Part shown: in pieces, positions 15,915 through 24,558 of the stretch
Numbering within the stretch: position 1 is the stretch's first letter
Layout: every line of letters begins with the position of its first letter
NCBI GenBank assembly: GCA_024234395.1
Contig: JACKOH010000002.1
Span: 930,001 to 994,000 of the forward strand
DNA length: 64,000 bases
DNA from: Pseudomonadales bacterium
Lineage (GTDB): Bacteria; Pseudomonadota; Gammaproteobacteria; Pseudomonadales; Pseudohongiellaceae
Reading direction: 5' to 3'
Notes under the pieces: model-generated
Told to the model about the DNA's origin: nothing
Databases searched by the model: none
The model's input: only the letters and a program-made list of their open reading frames with translations
Made by a program: the position numbers and the translations under genes

Positions 15915-17504
15915 ATGAAAAACTCCAATATAAAGCGTCGTGATTTCCTTCGAATAGCAACAGCATCAAGCCTTATGCTGCCTGCGAGCCTGTCGTTCGG
16001 TCAGCAAGGTACTGTTGACGCGCAAACTCAATTTGGCACCGTGCGGGGTATGCGGGCCAATGGTGTCAACGTGTTCAAGGGCATCCCTTACGGCGCCAGT
16101 ACCAGTGGCAGTAACCGCTTCATGCCACCCAGAAACCCGACACCCTGGCGTGAATACCGTGAGGCGTTTGCCTATGGGCCGGCAGCGCCGCAAAGCGATC
16201 CCGCTAGCGGCAATCAGCAGGATGGCAACGAAAGTGAAGACTGCCTGGTATTGAATGTCTGGTCCCGAGGTCTCAATGACGGTGTCAGGCGACCAGTGAT
16301 GTTCTGGATCCACGGTGGGGGTTTCCGCAGTCTGTCGGGTTCCTCGGCCGGCTATGATGGCACCAACCTCTGCCTGCGCGGCGATGTGGTTGTCGTCACG
16401 ATAAACCATCGGCTCAACCTGCTGGGCTTCACCGATTTCGGGGAAATCGATTCGGACTTTTCCTCATCTGGAACGGTAGGTATGCAGGATATAGTGCATG
16501 CTTTGAAATGGGTACAGAATAACATTGAGAATTTTGGCGGTGACCCGGATCGGGTGATGATTTTCGGAGAGTCAGGCGGCGGTCGTAAAGTGGGTGTTGT
16601 GCTGGGCATGCCGGAAGCAAAGGGATTGTTTCACGCTGCCATGATCGAAAGCGGCGCGACACTGCGCCTGCCGGAAAAGGAAGCGGCCAGCGCGTTAGCA
16701 CAACGAGTTCTGGAAGACCTTGGCATCAGCCCGTCAAACCTGCGCGCGATACAAGAGGTTCCGTTGCAGCGCCTGATGGCTGCCTATCACTCGGTTGCTG
16801 CAACGGCTCCTGAAGCAGGAGGTGGGGCATTTGCACCGACCATGGACGGTGAGCTGATTCCACATCATCCATTCTGGCCGAAGGCTTCTCCGGTTAACCC
16901 GGATGTCCCGGTAATCATCGGTGCCAACCGCACAGAAATGACCTTGTTCGCCGGTGGTAATGAAGCCCTGTTCAATCTTGACGAAGCCGGTATGCGCCAG
17001 CGAGTGGCTGAACTGGTTGGAGCTGAAAATGTCAATTCAGTGGTCAGTGTTTATCAGCAGGCCAATCCGGATGCCTCTGCTTCCGAAATCTATTTTCTTA
17101 TCTGGAGTGATCAAAGTTATGTAATGGCTTCTCACACCATGGCAGAGCGGCGCGCCGCCCTGAATGCAGCACCGGTTTACCTGTATTACCTTGCCTGGGA
17201 GACTCCCATCAGCGGTGGTCGCATGATGAGTCCGCACTCTCTGGACATACCCTTCATGTTTGACAACACGCGTATCAACCGATTTACCGCCGGTAGCGAA
17301 ACTGCAATAGCACTGGCCGACAAGGTCAGCGACACGATGATACATTTCGCTCGTACTGGTGATCCTAACGTAGGCAAACTGCCGGTGTGGCTACCTTATG
17401 ACGCTCAGAATCGACACACGATGATACTGAACAACGTCAGTGCGCTGGAGAGCGATCCGCTTCAAAGTCGCCGGGAAATCATGCAGCCGATTCTGAAACT
17501 CTGA
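15915..17504 (+). CDS. Type B carboxylesterase, Tat-exported
   Basis: A 529-residue protein. The N-terminus has a twin-arginine signal (KRRDFLRIA) and is probably cleaved after SFGQQ. The alpha/beta-hydrolase fold is of the carboxylesterase type B family: oxyanion loop MFWIHGGGFRSLSG near 130, nucleophile elbow FGESGGGRK near 215 (canonical form is GESAGG, so one Ala is Gly here), and the catalytic His in MSPHSLDIPFMF near 438. It would hydrolyse carboxylic esters outside the cytoplasm. It is the first chromosomal gene after the island. Confidence 0.88.
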   Translation: MKNSNIKRRDFLRIATASSLMLPASLSFGQQGTVDAQTQFGTVRGMRANGVNVFKGIPYGASTSGSNRFMPPRNPTPWREYREAFAYGPAAPQSDPASGNQQDGNESEDCLVLNVWSRGLNDGVRRPVMFWIHGGGFRSLSGSSAGYDGTNLCLRGDVVVVTINHRLNLLGFTDFGEIDSDFSSSGTVGMQDIVHALKWVQNNIENFGGDPDRVMIFGESGGGRKVGVVLGMPEAKGLFHAAMIESGATLRLPEKEAASALAQRVLEDLGISPSNLRAIQEVPLQRLMAAYHSVAATAPEAGGGAFAPTMDGELIPHHPFWPKASPVNPDVPVIIGANRTEMTLFAGGNEALFNLDEAGMRQRVAELVGAENVNSVVSVYQQANPDASASEIYFLIWSDQSYVMASHTMAERRAALNAAPVYLYYLAWETPISGGRMMSPHSLDIPFMFDNTRINRFTAGSETAIALADKVSDTMIHFARTGDPNVGKLPVWLPYDAQNRHTMILNNVSALESDPLQSRREIMQPILKL

Positions 17505-17644
17505 TGGCATGATCGATAAGAAACTACCCATGCCTGTATTGAGAATGTAAAAGAAAAATTAAGTGGCAGGCTGACTGGCTGATAGCAGTAGTCAGCCATC
17601 GCTGGACAACATCAGGCAGTTTGCTTAACGTTCAGTAATCTGAG

Positions 17645-17790
17645 GTTCCTTAATTGCAAAGGAACAACAACTGAAAAAGAACGGCAATTGAAGAAGAACA
17701 ACAATTGCAAAGGAACCGCAATTGAAGAAGAACCGCAAGTGAAGAGGAACAACAATTGAAAAAAATAACAATTGCAAAACAACAACAACC
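17645..17790. repeat. 17 bp tandem repeat array
   Basis: At least seven imperfect copies of a 17-base unit lie in register from 17662 to 17780 (GAACAACAATTGAAGAA-like), with degenerate partial copies on each side. Most copies carry the palindrome CAATTG and many a GAAGAAGAAC stretch. It fills the region upstream of the double-cupin gene (start 17822) and is strongly purine-biased on the plus strand. There are no unique spacers, so it is not CRISPR. It may be a multi-site binding region or a slippage-prone tract affecting the cupin gene. The rest of 17505-17821 shows no gene. Confidence 0.85.
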
Positions 17791-17821
17791 CCGGCCAGGG
17801 GGCATTCCGTGAGGCTTTCCA

Positions 17822-18838
17822 ATGTCTATTCTGAATTCACGACTTTTCGACTTCGCTCGAAAAACCAGTGTTTTTGTCTTGTTACTGGTTCTGTGCCTAC
17901 CGCTACTCCCGCAGGCCAGCCAGTTGTCAGAGCCCACGGATGACGCTGGCCAATCGATAGCGGGTTCTCAGGATAAGTATCCGGGCTTCACTCTCTGGAG
18001 CGCCGCTGAACTGGAGCGGCGCAATGTACGACTGGGGGCGAGCATTCGCGAAGACGGTTCTTCCAGGGAAACGTTGGCTGACTACGAGATTCCGGACCGC
18101 TCCCGCCGGTTCCGGTTCATTCGCCGGGATCGGGATGGGTTGCCAGAGCAACATGACAGTATCGAGGACTACGTCTACATCCAGAGTGGCCAGGGAGCCA
18201 TTCTGGTTGGCGGACAGATGTTGGGGCGCAATGGGGATCTTGGTACGGAAATCATCGGCGGGACGCGATACGCTGTAGGGGCAGGCGACGTTCTGCGGAT
18301 ACCGGCGGGCGTGCCGCATGCGTACCTGGTAGACGGGGCAGGGCATATCACCTATGTGCTGGTAAGGCTGCCGGCGTTCAGAGGCCAGGCGATAGCTGTC
18401 CCGGATGGGCAGGCCCCGGAGATGGAGCCACCCGGTTTCGGTCTTTGGCGGGCCGCGGAACTTCAACGGCGTAATACCGCGCTTGGAACCAGGATTCGCA
18501 CGGATGGATCAGCCCGCGAGACGCTTGCTGACTATGGTGCCGGCGGCAGTTCTCATCGCCTTCGCTTTCTTCGGCGCGATCTGAAGGGGCCTCCCGAACT
18601 CCATGAGGACATTATCGATGTGGTCTTCATCCAGAGTGGTCGGGGGGCGGTGCTGGTGGGTGGAGAATTGATCGGAGAATCGAACGTTCCCGGTTCTTCA
18701 ATCAGCGGCGGGACGCAATTCCCCGTGGCTGCCGGTGATGTTTTGCATATTCCCGCTCAGATGCCTCACGCCTACCTGGCTGCCCAGGGTGATCACCTGA
18801 CCTACGTATTGTTACGTATGCCCGCACTCAGCGACTGA
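17822..18838 (+). CDS. Exported double-cupin protein
   Basis: A 338-residue protein with a signal peptide (about 1-34, ending PQAS). Two copies of a roughly 135-residue unit follow. Copy one starts GFTLWSAAELERRN near 56, copy two starts GFGLWRAAELQRRN near 203. Each ends with a cupin motif pair: EQHDSIEDYVYIQSGQG with PAGVPHAYLV, and ELHEDIIDVVFIQSGRG with PAQMPHAYLA. The His and Glu residues are metal-ligand candidates in both halves. It appears to be an internally duplicated periplasmic cupin of unknown substrate. The upstream 17 bp array is its most obvious regulatory feature. Confidence 0.75.
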   Translation: MSILNSRLFDFARKTSVFVLLLVLCLPLLPQASQLSEPTDDAGQSIAGSQDKYPGFTLWSAAELERRNVRLGASIREDGSSRETLADYEIPDRSRRFRFIRRDRDGLPEQHDSIEDYVYIQSGQGAILVGGQMLGRNGDLGTEIIGGTRYAVGAGDVLRIPAGVPHAYLVDGAGHITYVLVRLPAFRGQAIAVPDGQAPEMEPPGFGLWRAAELQRRNTALGTRIRTDGSARETLADYGAGGSSHRLRFLRRDLKGPPELHEDIIDVVFIQSGRGAVLVGGELIGESNVPGSSISGGTQFPVAAGDVLHIPAQMPHAYLAAQGDHLTYVLLRMPALSD

Positions 18839-19035
18839 ACAACAGTCCTTCGGCCCCCCTCCCGCGCCTTGACCGGGAGTGGATTTTTCCTCGCTACAAT
18901 TGGCCTTCAGTTGTGCCAGAAGTCGTGTCATCGGACATCGGACTTAACACCAAGCAATCAGGAACAGACGACTGTTCCTACCGGTTTGTGGATAAAAAAT
19001 TACCGACACGCAATGCCAGAGGCGAAGCGGGGTGG

Positions 19036-19689
19036 TTACAGGATTTCGAACACAAATACCCGTTGCGCGGCAGTGGGAATGTCATTGTCGTGTACCGAGC
19101 CCCGGGAAACGAAATGCACGTTGGGCCCATTGTCGGCATCGAACCAGACTACCACCGCGTCGTGACCATGATAATGGGCCGAGTTGCCTGCAGCTGCCAC
19201 ACTGAGTAAACCGCCATTGTATTCCCACACCCGCACCCGTTCGTTACTGCGACGATCCAGCGGCCCGTCATCGGGGAACCGGGGCAGAGAGGCATTGCTC
19301 ACGACAGCTCCGGTAACCGGCGTTTTAATCTGGATAAACACGGCGCGCAGCGGCGCGTCGCTGATGCCGGATTCCGAATGGGTCACCCCCGCCAGTTGGA
19401 AGGAAATGTTCCAGGCCGGTGTCTGTACTTCACGGGCCTCGCCCGTACTGGAGGTAATCAGGCGGTCACCCGGGCTGTAATACACCCCGGCGTGGTCGTA
19501 GCGATGGCGGTGAACGGGATAATCCTGTTTCAGCCAGCTGATGTCCCAGACGATGACCCGCTCGTTTTCCAGCATACGGACGGCGCCGTCACGAGGATAA
19601 GCGGGCGGAGCGTCGGTTTGGCCACGGGTCAAGGGGATAAAGCAAGTGAGCAGGAGCAGGGCGATATTGGTTTTTATGAGCAGGTTCAT
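19036..19689 (-). CDS. Exported cupin-like protein with two internal repeats
   Basis: I choose ATG 19689 because a signal peptide follows at once (MNLLIKTNIALLLLTCFIPLTRG), giving 217 residues; the frame is open 21 codons further. Two related halves begin ENERVIVWDISW and SNERVRVWEYNG. Each carries histidines in cupin-like positions (YPVHRHRYDHAGVYY and NSAHYHGHDAVVVWF). The function is unknown. It converges on the double-cupin gene and may act with it, but the two proteins are not obviously paralogous. Confidence 0.65.
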   Translation of the reverse strand: MNLLIKTNIALLLLTCFIPLTRGQTDAPPAYPRDGAVRMLENERVIVWDISWLKQDYPVHRHRYDHAGVYYSPGDRLITSSTGEAREVQTPAWNISFQLAGVTHSESGISDAPLRAVFIQIKTPVTGAVVSNASLPRFPDDGPLDRRSNERVRVWEYNGGLLSVAAAGNSAHYHGHDAVVVWFDADNGPNVHFVSRGSVHDNDIPTAAQRVFVFEIL

Positions 19690-19725
19690 GGTCGGGGTTC
19701 CGGTGAGCTTGGTGAAGTACTTAAA

Positions 19726-19912
19726 GTAAACAATCTGACCGGGGGTTAGCAAGATGTTGAAAAACTCTCAGCTGGAACAATACTGCATTGAAATCTGGCT
19801 CAAAATGCTCATTTACGACGTGTAAACTGCGCTTTATCGCCAGATATTGCCTTGTCTTTCGCTCACCTGAGAGTTTTTCAACAGGCTGGTAAACAATCTG
19901 AACGGGAGTTAG
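19726..19912. mobile_element. MITE-like element with 17 bp inverted ends
   Basis: The ends TGTTGAAAAACTCTCAG (19755-19771) and its exact reverse complement (19867-19883) enclose 95 bp. I see no reading frame of interest inside. Outside them a 24 bp imperfect direct repeat flanks the element: 19726-19749 and 19889-19912 match at 22 of 24 positions (GTAAACAATCTGA core). From memory, elements with these ends and an internal CTCATTTACGACGTGTAAACTGCG type core recur in gammaproteobacterial genomes. It has no transposase of its own. Confidence 0.65.
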
Positions 19913-20117
19913 GTTGATTGATTTGATCCGATAATTCCAGAAACGGGCACCTGCTGCAAAACTGGACACATTCACGGTCCGGAGCCAGGCATAGTACTGC
20001 CTTAGGACAAGTAAACAGGTGTGCAGAAATCCCATCCGAAAGATGCTGCCGAACTGGTTTGTAGCGCTGCAATTGTCGCATCGTCAGTCTGTGCCAGCCG
20101 AGAATTTTTCCTGATTC

Positions 20118-20185
20118 AAAAAGGGGACAGTCCCTGAGGGACTGTCCCCTTTTTATCTGCTGAGGGACTGTCCCCTTTTTATCTG
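20118..20185. repeat. Palindrome AAAAAGGGGACAGTCCCT plus 25 bp tandem duplication of its right half
   Basis: The arms 20118-20135 and 20137-20154 are exact reverse complements of 18 bases around a single G. The right part (TGAGGGACTGTCCCC and the following T run and ATCTG) occurs at 20135-20159 and again at 20161-20185, an exact 25 bp copy at a 26 bp period. It resembles the REP-type hairpins at 4723 and 26830. Together with its T runs it could stop transcription before the hydrolase gene. Confidence 0.8.
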
Positions 20186-20307
20186 TGCAGCTGTCAGTCC
20201 AATCCTTAAAATCTTGCTTTATATCTGCCGGAACCCCTACAATCCTGACAGCACGCAAAAATAAATCCCCAAAATAACTTTCAGGCTGCTAAAAGAAGGT
20301 GCTAATA

Positions 20308-21165
20308 ATGAAAGCACTGTCCCAAAAGCTTCTCGTAGCATTGATTCTGGTCTTTGCAGACTCAACTGTCGCTCTGGCTGAACTCCCTGTTGAACATCTC
20401 TACTTCACTACCAGTGACGGGCTCAAACTGCATTACGCCAAGCTGGGTGAAACTGGCAGTACTGTTTTCCTTATTCATGGTTCCGGCGGCATGGCTAAAA
20501 CCTGGCTGGAAAACGGAGTTGCCCAGACACTGGCTGAAGATCACGTCGTTATTGCGCCCGATATGCGTGGCCACGGAATGAGTGAAGGGCCTCGTGATGG
20601 CGATATGGCATTGGATGTCATCGAGTTGATGGATCATCTGGGCGTCGAACGTGCGCATATTCATGGATTCTCCATGGGTGGTTCCATTACATCGCGTCTC
20701 ATGGCCCGCATTCCTGAGCGTATTATCACTGCAGCCTTTGGTGGTTCCGGCGTGCGTGAAACAGAGAAATGGGCCCAGGCTCTGGTGCCACCTGAAGCTG
20801 AAGGTGAAGATCCTCAGTACGATGATGTCATGGCGTTTTACCGATCACGTTTGTCTGATGCGCGCTCTGTATTTGAAGAACAGGAAGCAGCGCGTACCAG
20901 GTTCCTGGAAGAAAACGGCCCAATCGAGCGTGATGGTCCTCCAGCTCGCGAACTGGACCTGACAACGATAGAGTTCCCTGTTCTTGCTATCGTCGGAGAG
21001 CTCGACGGCTATTACGAACGAACTCATCGTCTGTATCGTGAGCTGAATAATTTTCAGGCGATCAAACTTCCCATGACCGGACACCTGACTTCCTATTACC
21101 CGGGATTTATTACTGACCGGTATCTCATGGGGCTGGTGAATTTTATCAATATCAACGACGAGTAA
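20308..21165 (+). CDS. Exported alpha/beta hydrolase
   Basis: A 285-residue protein from ATG 20308 (AGAAGG 8 nt upstream; an in-frame GTG lies three codons earlier). The signal peptide covers about 1-24 (TVALA). The alpha/beta-hydrolase features are in order: oxyanion HGSGGMAKTW near 60, PDMRGHGMSEG near 93, nucleophile GFSMGGS near 120, Asp in VGELDGYYER near 233, and His in MTGHLTSY near 262. The substrate is unknown. A peptidase gene follows, and a carboxylesterase lies nearby, giving a run of secreted hydrolases. Confidence 0.85.
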   Translation: MKALSQKLLVALILVFADSTVALAELPVEHLYFTTSDGLKLHYAKLGETGSTVFLIHGSGGMAKTWLENGVAQTLAEDHVVIAPDMRGHGMSEGPRDGDMALDVIELMDHLGVERAHIHGFSMGGSITSRLMARIPERIITAAFGGSGVRETEKWAQALVPPEAEGEDPQYDDVMAFYRSRLSDARSVFEEQEAARTRFLEENGPIERDGPPARELDLTTIEFPVLAIVGELDGYYERTHRLYRELNNFQAIKLPMTGHLTSYYPGFITDRYLMGLVNFININDE

Positions 21166-21191
21166 TTTAAAATTGCGTTGAATAAAAAGGT

Positions 21192-21221
21192 GATTGTATA
21201 AAAGGGGATTGTATAAAAGGG
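21192..21221. repeat. Exact 15 bp tandem duplication
   Basis: GATTGTATAAAAGGG occurs twice head to tail (21192-21206 and 21207-21221), followed by ATTGG. An imperfect hairpin forms with CCAACCCCTTTT at about 21242-21253. It lies between the hydrolase and peptidase genes and may be a decayed relative of the AAAAGGGGA palindromes. Confidence 0.7.
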
Positions 21222-21303
21222 ATTGGAGTAATTTGATTTTACCAACCCCTTTTTGTTTTACCCCTCACCCAGATCAAGTTACTCAGACCCCGGTTGGCCT
21301 GCT

Positions 21304-22782
21304 ATGAAATCAACTCTCAGAAGTCCTTTTATCACCGTTTTATCAATTGCGCTGACAACCGGACTGACAGTTACGTCAATTTCTGCTTACGCCCAGGATA
21401 ATCCACTTGGTCAGCCCTTACTTGATGAAAGGGGCTATCCCATCGAAGAGGCATACATCCATATCCCGCTGCGAGCTGATGATCAGCAATACGGTGATAT
21501 CGAGGGGCTGTGGATGAAAGAAGTATTAATGGAACTGGATCAGATATCACTGGATGACAAAGCCAGCGGCACTCAGTTCTGGGGGCGCAATCTGGGCACA
21601 GAAGCCCATGCAATCAGTCAGGACTGGGCAGAAAGATATTTTCAGCAGTTAGGTTTACAGGATATCAGTCGCAAGACTTTTGAATTGGCTCCTGTGTGGC
21701 AATTGAACAGCTGGTCAATCGGGTTTGCAAGCAACGGTGAATTCTTTGCGCTGGAATCCGCGCGGCCACCGGAAAAAGCAGAATCCACTCCCCCCGGTGG
21801 TTTGAGTTATGAACTTGTATGGCTGGGACAGGGCAGTGAGGCAGATTATCTGGGGCGGGATGTCAAAGACAAGGCAGTCCTTATTCAGGATGTGCCCTTA
21901 CCCGGTACATTGCGTCACACGATCCAACTGGAAGATTCCGTTGATCGTGCCTACGCCCACGGCGCCTCAGCAGTAGGTATCGTCTACGGTATCTCCGATA
22001 ACTTCGCAGTATGGCAGCGCACTCCCGGCCCTGGATTTAATCTGGGATATCAAGATGGCGTGGCACTGCGTGAACGTCTTGGGTCTGGGGAAACAATTAC
22101 TGTGACATTGAACTACGACAGTGAATTGCTTGCAGATAAAACCGGAGACAGCGTGTTAGGCGTGCTTCCCGGAGCTACTGATGAAAACGTCATTATCCTG
22201 TCTCACATCGATGGCTATTTTCAGGCTGCATCTGATAATGGTTCCGGTATGGCGGTAATGATGGGGTTAATCAAACATTTTGCAGCGATTCCCCAATCCC
22301 AGCGACAGCGAAATCTGATTTTTATGTCCTCATTGGGCCACCACAGCGGGCCCGGTGCACGCTGGCTGGTCGAGGAGGCCAATGCCCTTGATAATACGGC
22401 GCTGGTGATAAATCTTGAGCACGTCGCCATCGTGCGTACCAAATACTGGGGGCCAAAACTGCGCATGATGAATGCGGTATCACCCATGCGCTGGTGGGTA
22501 TGGGGCAGTCAGCCGTTGCTTGATATCGTATTGGATGCATTCCAGCGCTTTAATGTGGGTGTGACTGCCGACATGGAAACCGGTGCGTCCGGAGAAATGG
22601 GTCGTGTGGCGCGGGCGATACCGTCCCTACAGGTCATTACTTCGCCAGAGATCAAGCATACAGAACAAGATACACCTGAATGGGTGCCGGCAGTGGGTCT
22701 GGAACAGATTGGCAGGGCCTATGCAAGGATCATTGATGGGGTGAATGAGCTGTCCCTGGACGAATTGCAGCCTGAACTTTAG
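21304..22782 (+). CDS. M28-like peptidase with PA domain, exported
   Basis: A 492-residue protein from ATG 21304, with a signal peptide of about 1-31 (SAYAQ). A protease-associated insert lies in the middle (VLIQDVPLPG, AHGASAVGIVYG). The M28 catalytic region starts near 290: ILSHIDGYFQAASDNGSG gives the His-Asp and Asp ligands. Where classical M28 enzymes have the EE pair, this protein has SSLGHHSGPGARW, then NLEHV. As I recall, this GHH variant defines a subgroup. It may therefore still bind metal but differ in catalysis. The substrate is unknown. Confidence 0.78.
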   Translation: MKSTLRSPFITVLSIALTTGLTVTSISAYAQDNPLGQPLLDERGYPIEEAYIHIPLRADDQQYGDIEGLWMKEVLMELDQISLDDKASGTQFWGRNLGTEAHAISQDWAERYFQQLGLQDISRKTFELAPVWQLNSWSIGFASNGEFFALESARPPEKAESTPPGGLSYELVWLGQGSEADYLGRDVKDKAVLIQDVPLPGTLRHTIQLEDSVDRAYAHGASAVGIVYGISDNFAVWQRTPGPGFNLGYQDGVALRERLGSGETITVTLNYDSELLADKTGDSVLGVLPGATDENVIILSHIDGYFQAASDNGSGMAVMMGLIKHFAAIPQSQRQRNLIFMSSLGHHSGPGARWLVEEANALDNTALVINLEHVAIVRTKYWGPKLRMMNAVSPMRWWVWGSQPLLDIVLDAFQRFNVGVTADMETGASGEMGRVARAIPSLQVITSPEIKHTEQDTPEWVPAVGLEQIGRAYARIIDGVNELSLDELQPEL

Positions 22783-22983
22783 TTACCAATGCCGCCTGCT
22801 ATGAAAATGCATTTAATTAGCAGTCTGTAAGGGAATCTCTGATTAATTATGGATCTGCTCTGCTGGAGTCTGTCGGCGCTTCTGCTCGGCGTTGTGCGCA
22901 GGAAATGGCCGTAGGGCTCCTGTCGGACTATCCGGTTAACCAGGATTTTCCGACCGGAACCGGTCCCGCTGTGGCGACGCTGT

Positions 22984-24474
22984 TCATAACCCGGCGCTTT
23001 GGAATGAGGACCGTTGCAGGCGGCTCTTTCTCAACCGCCGGCCGGTTTTCAGACGGCGCCATCCCATGTACGTGCCCGTGGCAGTGATAACACTCACTCC
23101 GGCGAGCAGCGCCAGCATAAACAGATCCCAGACCGGACGACTTCTGGCAAGGGAAGAGAAATCTCCTCTATGCAATGCATAGAACAGCCAGCGATAGAGG
23201 CGCAGGTCCGCGTCGATCTTTAACTGAATGCGACCATCTGCGGCACTCAGGTAGTAGAGCCTTTGTTGCTCATCATCAAAAGAAACTTTGTAGACTGGAA
23301 ACTCCAGCGGTTCATGGTGAACATAGTAGTAGCGGTCGGCTTCACTGAGCAGTTGCAGGCTCTGCCTCTTTTCACCGGGACGCAGCGCCTCCGCGACCTC
23401 CTCGATATCCGTCAACTCCATCCCTTCTTCGGTCAGGGTGTCGGCATTCAGCCGGACTTTGTTGCCGTCGCGGGTGTAAGCGACCGCATTGATCTGACCG
23501 AGCAGCGGGAAAAACTCGAGCACGACGCTATCGGGCGGCAGGGTACTTGTGTCAAGTCTGTGCAATATCGGTTCGATATCTGACCACGTCAGAGCACCTC
23601 CGCTCAGGCGTTCGCTCTCCAGTCGCGCTCCTTCTCCTTCCAAGGCTCCCCATGGGTTCATGGAGAACAAGCCACTGACTACCCAGGTCAGGATAAACAG
23701 ACCAAAAACCAGACCTGCATAGTGATGAAAGAGATTAAGCCCCCGGTACGGTGACATGCGACGATTGGTGCGTTGGCGAAACTGGCGCAAACCGATGTAA
23801 ACGCCGGTAACCGTCAGAAAGATGCCGATGAGTGTCAGCCAGATCACCAGTTGGGACCATACTGTTGTATGTTGTCTCAGTACCGTGGGGTAGAGCCAAT
23901 GAATGACCGCACCAAGGTACCCCCAGAAACGTTGTTCGGCAGTGGTCAGTTGAACGATTTCGCCGCTGAGGCTGGACACATAAATCTGAGAACCCGAAGG
24001 GTCGTCGATGGTATATCGGTACAGCGGTCGATGCGGATTGTAGCTGCTGTACACCGTCCACTGGTCATTGTCGATGGTTTCCCTGGCGATAATGGCGCTG
24101 TCACCGTAGTGTGACTGGACAAAATCACCTGCTATCGCATCAGCGGTTCGCTCGTCGACCGAGTGAAAAGACCCTCCACTGGAAAGATCAAGACTGAGAA
24201 GTCTCCGTTCCTGGTTTGTCATTCTCAGTACCGGGTACCCGTTGAACATTTCCACTCGCAGACTGGAAAAGCTGTCGGATCGGAGGATGGGTGAATCCGG
24301 AACAACACAGCAATCACTCACTCGTATGGTGTCCTTAAGTTCTAGCGCTTCCCAGCGGTTCAATTCCGGGTAGGGTTTGTACATCATGATGACGCCAGAC
24401 AGAGTCCACAACAGCATGACCAAGCCAATGCCAATGCCGAGGTAACGGTGTAACAGAAACAAGAATCTGATCAT
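22984..24474 (-). CDS. PepSY-associated membrane protein, likely iron or siderophore reductase
   Basis: I start at ATG 24474 (MIRFLFLLHRYLGIGIGLVM, in part), giving 496 residues; the frame is open 12 codons earlier. Four hydrophobic helices are seen near 3-28, 185-208, 230-250 and 455-475. Conserved His residues are in the helices (LHRYLG, FHHYAGL, LHRGDF), as in PepSY_TM proteins that carry haem and reduce ferric siderophores. Periplasmic PepSY-like segments lie between. It is the downstream partner of the TonB receptor (49 nt from its stop to the receptor stop region), which supports a role in metal uptake. Confidence 0.82.
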   Translation of the reverse strand: MIRFLFLLHRYLGIGIGLVMLLWTLSGVIMMYKPYPELNRWEALELKDTIRVSDCCVVPDSPILRSDSFSSLRVEMFNGYPVLRMTNQERRLLSLDLSSGGSFHSVDERTADAIAGDFVQSHYGDSAIIARETIDNDQWTVYSSYNPHRPLYRYTIDDPSGSQIYVSSLSGEIVQLTTAEQRFWGYLGAVIHWLYPTVLRQHTTVWSQLVIWLTLIGIFLTVTGVYIGLRQFRQRTNRRMSPYRGLNLFHHYAGLVFGLFILTWVVSGLFSMNPWGALEGEGARLESERLSGGALTWSDIEPILHRLDTSTLPPDSVVLEFFPLLGQINAVAYTRDGNKVRLNADTLTEEGMELTDIEEVAEALRPGEKRQSLQLLSEADRYYYVHHEPLEFPVYKVSFDDEQQRLYYLSAADGRIQLKIDADLRLYRWLFYALHRGDFSSLARSRPVWDLFMLALLAGVSVITATGTYMGWRRLKTGRRLRKSRLQRSSFQSAGL

Positions 24475-24558
24475 TACGGTAAATGTATCCACGTTAATTC
24501 CGGATTGCACTGAGGATCCTCACATTCTCCCCGTGATCCGGTTTTCCAGACGGCAGGT

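Larger units (their letters stand above)
19690..20307. other. 618 bp region without a convincing gene, holding repeats
   Basis: It contains the MITE-like element at 19755-19883 with flanking repeats, the GGGACTGTCCC palindrome and its duplication at 20118-20185, and about 230 bp between them (19913-20117) in which I see no gene. A 126-codon minus-strand frame (19878-20258) crosses these repeats, has no family resemblance and is not accepted as a gene. Confidence 0.6.

Noticed and set aside
17645..17790. CRISPR array
   Set aside because: The 17 bp units are contiguous with no unique spacers and there are no cas genes.
19878..20258. A 126-codon minus-strand frame as a transposase remnant
   Set aside because: It runs across palindromes and the MITE-like end, and no Y1 or DDE motifs are visible.
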